Part shown: positions 53,034-62,658 of the stretch, piece after piece
Layout of the letters: each line of letters starts with the position of its first letter
How positions within the stretch are numbered: position 1 is the first letter of the stretch
Assembly: GCF_028009165.1 (NCBI RefSeq)
Contig: NW_026611617.1
Location: 1,126,001 to 1,190,000 of the forward strand
DNA from: Akanthomyces muscarius
Lineage: Eukaryota; Ascomycota; Sordariomycetes; Hypocreales; Cordycipitaceae
Reading direction: 5' to 3'
DNA length: 64,000 bases
The notes under the pieces: generated by a model
Seen by the model: the letters and a program-made list of their open reading frames with translations, nothing else
Told to the model about the DNA's origin: nothing
Database searches by the model: none
Position numbers and translations under genes: made by a program

Positions 53034-54194
53034 ATGAAGTTTTCCGGAGCCGCATTGGCCGCACTGGCCTCACTCGCGCCTGGCGCCGAGAGCGCGGCCA
53101 ACTCTACCAGCAAGACGCTCGCAGTTGAGCGTGCACCGGACTTTGTGCGTCCATACGTGCTGCCACGCTTCCACGGACACTCCGTCATGCTCACCAAGAC
53201 ACAAACCATTACATTTTCCATCACTGCCAATTCCTCTGGCGGCGCCTTCTCCCTTGTGCAGCATAACGGCAAGGTGACCACCTGGCTCAATGCGCGCCCT
53301 CATACGCACAAGACGTATCACGAGCACTTTTACTGCTCTCGCGGTCGTGTCGAGCTTTGGACCAAGGGTAATGCTACTGATGCCGCTCACGAGGCCCGTG
53401 TCGCCAGCCACGGCGACTACGGCAATGTCCCTCCCGGCACCATCCACACGTTCCAGCTCGTCGACCCGGACTCGCAGCTCACGCACGCTTTCCACCCGGC
53501 CGGCTTCGAAAAGCTATTTGACGGTGTATCGGGCGGTGAATTCGAATCGGAAGTGCACGCGCCGTATGTGCCGGACCCTGTGGACGAGCAGCCGTATGGG
53601 CCGATGACGCCGGAGCTGGTCGAACTGTTCGAGCCGCTGGACCTCTTTGCCGTGCCCGAGGACGAGTATATCCCGCGTCGTGACTTTGTCAACGGCACCG
53701 CCAGCGATGAGGGCTTGAACTGGCACAATGGCACCAACGAGCTGCCGACGGACCCCACCAAGCCTTACTTTGTCGCCAACAACTACGGCCCCAAATTTCT
53801 GAACACCGACAACGGCTACAAAGTCATTCAGCCCATTTCGACGGTCGACAACTCTCACACGCACAACTTTACCATGGGCACCATCATCTTGTCAAAGAAG
53901 CGAGACAATGAGACTCAGTCGCAGGTGACGCTGCCCAACCATCTCGGAATTCAGATGGACGACGGCCAGCTCGTCCTCTCCGTTGAGGGCTACAGGTCGG
54001 AGCATCTCCTGGCTGGTGACGTTGCGTTTATTCCCGCCGGTACCCCGTTCAGCTACCATGCGACAGTGCCCTTTACCAAGTTTCTGTACCTGAATGCAGG
54101 CCCGCACGGTCTCGAGTACGAACTGCTCAATCGCAGTGTTTCGTGGGGATTTCCTTCGTACCCTGTCGAGGGTGGGTTCAAGGCTGTACCTTGA
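53034..54194 (+). CDS. secreted bicupin, quercetin 2,3-dioxygenase-like
   Basis: Single exon, 386 residues. The ATG at 53034 (12th codon of the open frame) starts a signal peptide MKFSGAALAALASLAPGAES. Two cupin domains follow. The first keeps the complete metal site of fungal copper quercetinase: His90, His92 and Glu97 in ARPHTHKTYHEHFYC and His138 in PPGTIHTFQ. The second cupin (SHTHNFTMG region) lacks the full set, as in the Aspergillus enzyme, where only the N-terminal cupin is catalytic. Several N-glycosylation sequons are present. Quercetinase opens the flavonol C-ring with O2, releasing CO and a depside ester. It converges on ADE13 with only about 240 bp between stops. Confidence 0.9.
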   Translation: MKFSGAALAALASLAPGAESAANSTSKTLAVERAPDFVRPYVLPRFHGHSVMLTKTQTITFSITANSSGGAFSLVQHNGKVTTWLNARPHTHKTYHEHFYCSRGRVELWTKGNATDAAHEARVASHGDYGNVPPGTIHTFQLVDPDSQLTHAFHPAGFEKLFDGVSGGEFESEVHAPYVPDPVDEQPYGPMTPELVELFEPLDLFAVPEDEYIPRRDFVNGTASDEGLNWHNGTNELPTDPTKPYFVANNYGPKFLNTDNGYKVIQPISTVDNSHTHNFTMGTIILSKKRDNETQSQVTLPNHLGIQMDDGQLVLSVEGYRSEHLLAGDVAFIPAGTPFSYHATVPFTKFLYLNAGPHGLEYELLNRSVSWGFPSYPVEGGFKAVP

Positions 54195-54436
54195 TTGTTA
54201 GAGATGGAAGCACGTCACTGAAAAAAAAACTAAAAGTACATACAATTCACTTCTTTAGTTGGAGAAGGTCGTGACATATAGGAGTACAAATGAAATCAGA
54301 AGCCGTTTTTTCTTTCATGTGAGATGAAGCGAATTTTAGTAAGTAAGCGACAGCAAAATTGAAGAACCAATAAGAATAGAGAATTATGGAAGTCTTGACA
54401 GTGAGAAATACTTGGGATTTGAGCAAAATCAACTAT

Positions 54437-56130
54437 TTAGACGCTAAGTTCGGTAGTGGCAGCGCCCTTGATGTACTCGCGATACGGGGCCAAGGCCTGG
54501 TCCACGGGCCCACCCGGGCCACAGTACTTGTCGACAATATCGGCGCTGCGGCCAGTATACAGCTCAGCCTTGAGCATGCCGTCCAGCTCGCCCCAAATGG
54601 GCTTGAAGAACTCGTTGCTCTTGATACGGTCGACGAGGTCGTTGGGCTTGCCCTCGTTCTTGACTACGGCACTGGCCTGGTGGGAGAGGACGCGGATCTG
54701 CTCATGGGCCTCCTGTCGCGATTCGCCGAGGGCGCACAGGCGCATGATGATGCTCTCGGTGACCATGAAGGGCAGCTCCGCCTGGATGTGGGCGGCAATA
54801 CGCTTGGGGTACACAATGAGACCGTCGGTGATGTTGTCGAGGCCAATAAGGATGGCATCGGCCAGCAGGAAGGTCTCGGGGATGTCGATGCGGCGCACGG
54901 CAGAATCATCTAGTGTACGCTCCACTGCAACGGACGGTTAGCTCTGTTTCGGCAAAGTAAGCTGAAATGGGAAGAACTTGCTCCACTGGTCGGCGTGAGT
55001 AGCCTGGAAAGTGGCGGGCTTGCTGAGGATCTCACGGGCCAACGAGTACACGCGCTCAGAGCGCATGGGGTTGCGCTTGTAGGCCATGGCGGAGGAGCCA
55101 ATCTGGGAGCTCTCGAAAGGCTCTTCAATCTCCTTCCAGTGAGCCAGGTGGCGGATGTCGCCGGTGATTTTCTGCGCAGAAGAGCCGAGGCCGGCGACGG
55201 CGTTGGCCACAAGCAGATCGACCTTGCGCGTGTAGGTCTGCGTGGAGACATCGTAGCAGCTAGGGAAGCCAAATTTCTTGCAGAGAAGCTCGTTGAGCTC
55301 GTCGCACTTGGCCGAGTCGCCCTGGAAGACCTCGAGGAACGAGGCCTGGGTGCCGGTGGTGCCCTGTGCGCCACGGAACTTGAGCTCGTCGCGGGCCTGC
55401 TCGATGCTGTGCAAATCGAGCATCAGGTCCTGCGCCCACTGGGCAGCACGCTTGCCGACGGTGATGAGCTGGGCGGCCTGCAGGTGGGTGTAGGCGAGGG
55501 TAGGTTCGGCCTTCCACCTGAGGGCAAAAGCGGACAAGTTGGAAATGACCTTGGCGAGCTTCTTGGTGAGAAGGTCCAGGGCCTCCTTCATCAGGATCAG
55601 CTCGGCATTGTCAGTTACGTAGCAGCTAGTGGCGCCTATTTCAATCAGCAATGCTCATGAGCAGCGGAAAATGAACCTACCATAGTGAATGATGCCAGCG
55701 GCGGCGGGAGCCGCAACACCAAAAGCGTGGACGTGCTATTTTATGTTAGTCTCCAAAATATCGACTGTCCATTCACCAGGGGCATCTTACAGCCATAACA
55801 TCCTGTGGCCTATTAGTATAAGAACAACGTGACGAATGATAAAAATAGGAAGACTATGGAATATTTACATACATGTCTGCGGATCTTTTCCTCCACACGG
55901 GCTACCTCGAAACCCTCGTCGGTGACGGTGAGGTTGGCCTTCATCTGCTCGAGAGCCTCCGGAGTGATGGTATCGATGCCGAGTTCCTTCTCGCTTTCGG
56001 CGAGGCCTAGCCAGAGCTTGCGCCATGTCGAGTGGCGCGATCGCTGGCTGAAGAGCTGCGACATGGCGGGGCTGCAGTACCGCGTCGTCAGTGACGTCTG
56101 GTAGCTATCGTACGGCGATGTGGAAGCCAT
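54437..56130 (-). CDS. ADE13: adenylosuccinate lyase
   Basis: Five exons: 56130-55873, 55802-55791 (12 nt), 55735-55681, 55635-54982, 54924-54437; 488 residues, the usual length. The micro-exon encodes only DVMA and is required to give RRHDVMAHVHAFG. The fourth intron (54981-54925) begins with GC (GCAAGT), a GC-AG intron, and joins QW|MERTLDDSA, matching the QWxERTLDDSA of eukaryotic enzymes. The family signature SSQIGSSAMAYKRNPMRSE and the catalytic-His motif TLAYTHLQ are intact. The enzyme makes AICAR from SAICAR and AMP from adenylosuccinate in purine synthesis; it is a cytosolic homotetramer. A core gene bordering the accessory block. Confidence 0.95.
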
Positions 56131-56713
56131 CTTGGATGTTTGGTCGAGATATCGTCTGTCTATTTCTCTATGAAATGGCGATTTTGCACGAATTGACGAG
56201 ACTGAAGCTGGCAAGTTGCTGTGACTCAATGAAGTTTTATATTTTTTTTGGGCATGGCGTGAGTAAAGGTTTGCGGACAGATGTGGAGCTGTTTCTTAAC
56301 CGTGATCTCCCGAAAGCTCGAAGAATGTGAGCTGATACCACTACGAGACGCGTTTACACTAGGTACAGGCTGAAATTGAGCATTCATTATTAATTTTAGC
56401 AGCTACGTAATAAATTGCGCGGATGAAGTTTCTATTTTTTTTTGTCCTTCACCGCGGGGTACTTTGACTGAATGGCGGGGTCTTAGTCATCAAGCCACTG
56501 CCGAAAATCATGGCAGTCTCGTCGACCTACCTGGCTTGGTTTAATTCTTTTATTTATATCATCACTCGCATTCTTCATTCTTCTTACTTGGCTTCTGATC
56601 CCTTGCGCCGTCTTGACTGTGCGTATTGTCACAGTTTGTTGTGCAGAGTCATTTAGTCAAAATGTCAAATAAATATTCATGCTATGCAATGCCTATGATG
56701 AAGAGCAAACAAG
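56131..56713. other. intergenic
   Basis: 583 bp holding the ADE13 promoter and the 3' UTR of the permease gene, both on the minus strand. Nothing else seen. Confidence 0.65.
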
Positions 56714-58486
56714 CTAAAACAGCCAATTGAGCACCTTTCTCCCTCTCGACCGCCACGCGGGCGAAAAGTCTTCCTCCTCCACTTCGGGCTTGTAAACGTC
56801 CGTCTCGAGGTCCATCTCTTCCGCCTTGACGAATTTGGTCTTCTTGAGGAATTTCCATACCAAAAACATGATGAGCATGACGGGTAGCTCAACGTACAGA
56901 CTGACAAAGTCGACAGCGTGGAAGCCGTCCTTGAAGGAGGTCCAGCCCTGCACCAGCACAAGAAAGCTGTTGAGGATCACGGAGCACCAGGGTCCCCACG
57001 GATATGTCCAGTTTTTAAAAGGCAGTAAATGTGTTTTGCCCTGGGCTTCGAGGCCGCTGCGGAAACGGATGGAGGCGATGCCAATGGAGATCCAGCTGAG
57101 CTGATTGGATACTCCGACGATGCTGCAAACGTTAGTCGGGGTCCTGGCGATTCAGGCGCCTTGATGGACAACTTACTTTTGTAGCCATGCCCAGAGCTGG
57201 CCTGCCCCGATAAAGCTAGAGCCGAAGCACAGACCGGCAATGAAGCTGGTGGCGAGAACTGCGACCCACGGCACCTGGCCCTTGTTGAGACGCGCAAAGA
57301 CCCGCGGCGCATGGCCCTGCATCGCCAGCGTGTACAACAGACGGGACCCCGCAAACAAGGCGTGGTTTCCGGCCGACAACACACTGGTAATCACAACCGC
57401 ATTGATGACACTGCCCGCGACTTCTGCACCCGCCATCTGGAAGACGAGGGTAAAAGGCGACGTGCGCGAGTCCTTGTTCTTGAGGCCGTCGCTGGTGTAG
57501 GGCACGTTGAGACCGATGAGGAGAATCGAGAGGATGTAGAAGAGCAATATGCGCCAGAAAACATTCTTGACGACCCGCGGCATGTTTTTGCTGGGGTTCT
57601 TGGTCTCGCCCGCCGTAATGGCAATGGACTCGGTACCGCCATACGCAAAGCTCGCCGTCACAAACACAGACGCAAAACCGCCGATGCCGCCAACAAAGGG
57701 CGCGCCAGGAAGGTGCCAGTTTTCGCCACCGATATAGTGGTGCTCAGTGTTGCCGCCAGCATTGACGGCGATGCCGACAAAGATGAAGGCGATGATGGTC
57801 AGGATCTTGAGCAACGACAGCCAATATTCTAGCTCGCCATAGGCGCGCACGGTTATGATGTTGGCGGCGATGAGGACGACCCAGAAGATCAGGCTGAAGG
57901 CGAGACCCGGGAAATTCGTGTGCCAGTAGTCGAGGAGCAGCTGTAGGGCCACGAGGTCGGAGGCGGTGGAAACGGCGTCGTTGAACCAGTAGTTCCAGGT
58001 GAGGGCGAATCCGAAAGCGTCGTCGACAAAGCGGCTGTACGGGTTGCATTAGTTTGGAGTTTCTCGCGATGCTGCTTGGCTCTTGGCTGCTCGGCGTCTG
58101 CCAAGCCGGGAGGCGCCGCCGTTGTTCTCTTACCTCGCAAACGTGCAGAAGCTGCCCGCGACGGGGATAAACGCCGACATCTCGCCCAAGGAGAGCATGG
58201 TGATGAACACGATGGCGCCGACAATGGCGTAGCAAATGAGCATCGACGCCGGCCCGCCGGTGGCCAGCGACTTGCCCGTGCCCAGGAACAGACCCGTGCC
58301 AATGGTGCCGCCAATGGCAATCATCTGCACCTGGCGGGCAGAGAGGGCGCGCTTGAGCCGGTCCTGCTGGACGTGACCCTCGGCAATGGAGGAGCCCTCG
58401 TGCTGGAGGCGCTCAATGTCGGCGTCGGGACCATATTTGGTACTGTCCTTTTCGGGCGGCGAGTCGCCTCCGTTGGTGGACTTCAT
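56714..58486 (-). CDS. amino-acid permease (YAT/AAP family, APC superfamily)
   Basis: Three exons: 58486-58134, 58034-57177, 57122-56714; 539 residues. The ATG at 58486 starts a cytosolic tail of about 55 residues; the frame upstream is open but in promoter-like sequence. The YAT signature is clear: RALSARQVQMIAIGGTIGTGLFLGTG, LGEMSAFIPVAGSF, AITAGETKNPSKNMPR and NHALFAGSRLLYTLAMQGHAP. About 12 membrane segments, C-terminus cytosolic and charged. It is a plasma-membrane proton/amino-acid symporter of broad or unknown specificity, and is of a different family from the permease at 22.9 kb. Confidence 0.93.
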
Positions 58487-59413
58487 CGTGTGTTGCGCCC
58501 GTGTGGCGTTGCGATGGCGATGGTGGAGGCAGAGCGCGGGGGCGTGGGATGATGTCGCGTGCGCAGCCCGCAGAGAAGAGCGTCGCAAGCCGGCACAGGA
58601 GCAAAAAAAAAGACGGTCGCGCAAGCAAAACGAAGAGTATTTACAGGTTGAAGAAGAAAGAAGCACATGCGCCAGCTTGGAAGAAAAAGGGTTGCCTCCA
58701 GCTGGGGCTGAGAATGCGCTGACGGCAAATGGCAGGCCACTCGGCCGCGACCCATGCGGAGGGCCGGCAGCTCAAGCGGGGGCAGAGTGGAAAGGCTAGA
58801 CGATGGCGTGCTCGCAGAGATTGCAGGGCACAATGCTTCTTGCCCGAAAAATAGGGTTTCTACAGCGGGACCTAGTTTTTCGACATGTTTATTTCGAGCC
58901 TCGTTACCATGCCACTGATGTCAGCTACGCTAGACATGTCATTTCATGCAGGTATGGTAACATTGGCGAGGCGGAACCGCGGAACGTGCCCGGGTCGTCC
59001 TCCGCTTAAGCTTATTTCTGTCTGGGACATTGTCAATGCCAACCAGAGCAGCAATGACAGGGAACGCGGAGAAAGCAATTGACGTGATTGGCATCGATTC
59101 AAGTCACTAATGGCAACAACTGGCTGTTATTAATTCGTGTATTGTTGCCTGCGCCAAGAAGCGCCGAAGTCTTGCCCCGAATTCGGTGGCCAGCGCCGCA
59201 GCTCTCCACAATTACCCGTCGGCCCCTGCCCGTGCTTTATAATCCCATGGCGTGTCATGCTACGTTCATATTTGCAGACGATCTGTTCATTGTGGTGGAA
59301 CAACTGGTCCTTGCTCAAGTCTGTCCGTTCTCATTACTATCACCACGGGTTTGCTACTCCTTCAAGTAACCAATTGAGGTTGCAAAAAGCCACTTGCCAG
59401 GCAAGATGGTAAA
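58487..59413. other. intergenic, promoter of the permease gene
   Basis: 927 bp between the permease start and the aspartic protease stop (both minus). Short ORFs have no motif. No gene called. Confidence 0.6.
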
Positions 59414-60592
59414 CTACAGCGTCTGAATGTCGGTCATTGCTGTGTACCTGACCTTGCTGAAAGAAATCGTCTTTGCGTCATAGTCAAATGTCGTGTACAC
59501 ATTCCGCAGAAATTCATCTCCCAGGGATCCGGCCCCCGTGCCGCCCGTCTCCAGGTACGTGATGCAGCGCGTCCCATCATACTCGCCCACCACCCTGTCC
59601 AGGGAAATTTCCACCTCAACGCCATCCGTGAATGTCACCTCCAGTACATCCTCGGACTCGACCGCGCGGTACTTGCAGTCGACTTCATAACCATACGCGA
59701 GCGTCCTCTTATCGGGATTGCCCAGGGCCGCGAGGGCAGCCTCGAAGACGGGCGCTGGAATCTCCCACCCCGGGTTGCCCGAGTCCCACACCGACTCCAT
59801 CTGCTGGCTCTCTGGGATATTCGCAGTCACATTGCTGCTGTCTGCTCTGCGCAGTGTCACGGCGGTGATCTGCACATTGTTCGGCTGCCCGCTCAGATTC
59901 GGCCTCATCGGGAGGGTATGTACCACGCCGTCCTGCTTTGCCCTGTCCACCCCACCAAAAAGAAGTTCCCCGGTAGCGTTGAGTACGTTCGGGCCTAGGT
60001 ACATGCTAAAAACGCGATGCGAGATAAGCCCGCGGTCTGCGATCTGCTGCAGCGTCGTCGGGTATTGGCGACAGTCAGGCTCACGGCACACGGCGCCGAG
60101 GCCGAAAATGCCAGCTTGCGGTTGCGACTGGTCAAAGCCGTCAAAAGACGACAGTGTGCCAAAGGTGATGTTGGAGACGGTGTGCCCACCCAAGGTCACT
60201 GTGTCGTTGATGTAGGAGCCGTAGCCGTGGTCGCCGACCTGGTCAGAGTACTTGTCGTTGATCCAGACGGAGGTGGACGAAGTGGTGTTGTCATAGAAGC
60301 TGTAGTCTCGGCAAGATCCCATTTTGCATGCTCTGCTATCTGCGACATGTCAGAACTTGACTATTTCTGCGCGACTTGTCTTGGGAGATATACTGGGATC
60401 TTCCACGCCCGTGGTGGCAGAGCCCGTGTCGATAAACATGACATTTCGCTGCGGCGGCGTGCCCACGTCGACTTGGATGCCGTAGGCGCTATGCCCCTTG
60501 ATGCGTGTGAGCGGTAGCACAAAGACGCCGTCCATGACCGCATTGGCGAGCGGCAGGCCCGCGATCAACGTATGAGTGATTGAGCCGCGCAT
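59414..60592 (-). CDS. secreted pepsin-like aspartic protease with divergent active-site motifs
   Basis: Two exons, 60592-60394 and 60339-59414, 374 residues. The intron (60393-60340) has a GTATAT donor, TTCTGACAT branch and CGCAG acceptor and joins EDP|NSRACKMGSCRDYSFYD, restoring the small disulfide loop after the first active site. Signal peptide MRGSITHTLIAGLPLANA. First catalytic motif FIDTGSATTGV with Asp55; flap Tyr in DHGYGSYI; GIFGLG; second catalytic Asp252 in WDSGNPGWEIP, where pepsins normally have DSGT or DTGT. Both aspartates are present, so activity is likely. No long pro-peptide is visible between signal and mature domain. Likely a secreted protease of the SAP/yapsin type. Confidence 0.87.
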
Positions 60593-61282
60593 ATTCGTAT
60601 AACAGCCGCACGCGTAAGAATTGGGTTACAAGGTTTGGTGACGCGGGATCGCGTCGATTATATACCAAGTAAACTGCAGACCGAAACGAGGTATCGACCT
60701 CGAACAGCTTGAGGGAGCCGCACGGGGATTGCTATTGTCTCCATCTAGTGCCGCGGTCGCCAAACAAGGTATTCAAGTGCGTGGCCTAGCGGCTGTCCAC
60801 GCTCGTGTCACCGTGGGGGGTGTGAACCTCTTTTAGTTAGTAGCGCAGTTTCTTCGTATTCATACCTGCGTGCTACTGTCACGATTGGAGGAAAAGTGGT
60901 TCACGATCGTAGCAATCATTTGGGAGAATTGCTTTGCGGCTTATCTCACTCGCGAAAAGAGCCCGAGATTGTCGCTCAGCGTGTCCTGTAGGTCCTGCAT
61001 GCTATCAGGGACACCTCCATATCTTCAGCGCTCAATTGAGACTGCGACCCCCATTCAGAGTGGCAGTTTCAACTACATGCATTTTCTCGTGATGGAAAAC
61101 CCGGCGTGCAGGAAAATTGCTAATGTCCGACGGCCTAATTATCACGTGTAGTAAGCAACAATCTCGCGCTGTCCGATCTGGCGCTTGGGTCACCTCTGCG
61201 CCGGTCGAGGTTGAAGCGCCATCAATCACGACTCGGGAATTTTTTCACGACTGGAAATCAAATAGCATAGTGTAAAGAAACA
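60593..61282. other. divergent promoter region
   Basis: 690 bp between the aspartic protease and the DJ-1 gene. A plus-strand open frame at 60870-61151 shows no motif. No gene called. Confidence 0.6.
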
Positions 61283-62140
61283 ATGGCAAAGGTAATTTTC
61301 CTCATGGCAGACTACGGGCACGACCCGTCAGGTATGTTCTTGTAAAAACCAGATGAACGGCCGTCGCGCTAAGAGTGATGTCACAGAGACCGCCGTGCCC
61401 TTTACTGCATTCAAGGAAGCAGGCCTTCAAATCACCTTTGCCACGGAAAATGGCAAGGTACCCCAATGCGATGCCAAGATGCTCGAGGGCATCACCCAGA
61501 TGATCCTCGTACGTCCCCCTTACATTCCTAATCGCATCGCAGTATTGACAAAATATAGGGCGCCAAAAAAGCTGTTGTTGCGCAGTACAAGACCATGGCG
61601 GAGAGCACAGAATGGAACTTGCCCGTGTCCTGGTCTACGCCCAGCTTCAGCGTCGACGAGTACGACCTTGTGTTCCTCCCGGGCGGGCACGAGAAAGGTG
61701 TGCGCCAGGTCATCGACTCCCCCATCGTTCACAGCCTGCTGGCGTCTTACTTCCCCCAAACCAAGAAACCCTCCAAAAAGGCCGTCGGGGCCGTTTGTCA
61801 CGGCGTCATGGTCCTTTCCGAGACGAAGCTGCCAGATGGCAAGAGTGTGCTCCATGGCGTCAAGACGACGGCGCTGCCGACGCGGTTCGAGCAGCTCGCG
61901 TTTTGGGGCACGCGGCTGTTCCTGGGCGACTACTACAAGACGTATGGTGCGTGCAGCGAGAATGTGGAGGAGAGCGTGACAAGAGTCCTGGAGAAGCCAG
62001 AGGACTTTAGGAATAGCTTGGCGCCGGCGCCGTTTGTGGTCGAGGACGATGGGTATAATTATGTGAGCGCGAGATTTCCCGGCGATGTGGACTTGCTGGG
62101 GGAGAAGCTGGTGGCGCTGGTCAGAAACATTATGGCGTAA
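61283..62140 (+). CDS. DJ-1/PfpI (Hsp31-like) family protein
   Basis: Three exons: 61283-61331, 61387-61508, 61559-62140; 250 residues. The acidic residue of the active site is in DPSETAVPF, created by the first splice joint, and the nucleophile elbow is VGAVCHGVMVLS, whose Cys is in the strand-turn-helix position of DJ-1/Hsp31 proteins. FLPGGHEKG gives the oxyanion region. Family members act as glyoxalases, chaperones or redox protectants; the larger DJ-1 proteins of this kind in fungi are often stress-induced. No signal peptide. It converges on the sulfatase gene. Confidence 0.9.
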
Positions 62141-62658
62141 GTGAAGAGACTACAGGATTGACAAGTTGGTCATCTGGGCTTCAGTATGGGCAATGCAGTA
62201 ATGTCGAAGCATAAATTATCAACAGCTCGGATTAAAATATTTTCTTGGCTGTGCAAGGTGATACAGTACTACCACAGCATCTGGGCAAGGCACCATTACG
62301 GCAGGTAAGCAATGGCACAACGTGCATGTGAGAGAGCCAGCATGCCGGAGAATATTTGATGTGGAATTGGCCCCCTTAGAGAGCCAAGTCTATGTGAGTT
62401 TTTTACAAAAAAATGCCCCAAGTTGAAGAACGCCCTGTTTTGTTCCTGGAATGACCACCAACTCGTACTCAAAACAGTAAACGGAAAAGAAAAAAAGAAA
62501 GGCAAAAAAATAGAAGAAGGAAAGGCTGTGGCAGCCAAACCATGCAAGTATATGCACGCCATCAAACGCCTTGACCCCAGTATTATACAAATGCAATGAT
62601 TAACATTAAGAAAGAAATGCCGCTTTTTGTGTGTTGTTTGCGATAAAGGTACGCGTGA
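62141..62658. other. convergent intergenic region
   Basis: 518 bp between the stops of the DJ-1 and sulfatase genes. AT-rich, no gene. Confidence 0.65.

Noticed and set aside
34617..54194. Secondary-metabolite biosynthetic cluster
   Set aside because: The flavoproteins suggested one, but there is no polyketide synthase, NRPS, terpene cyclase or prenyltransferase in the window. A catabolic block fits better.
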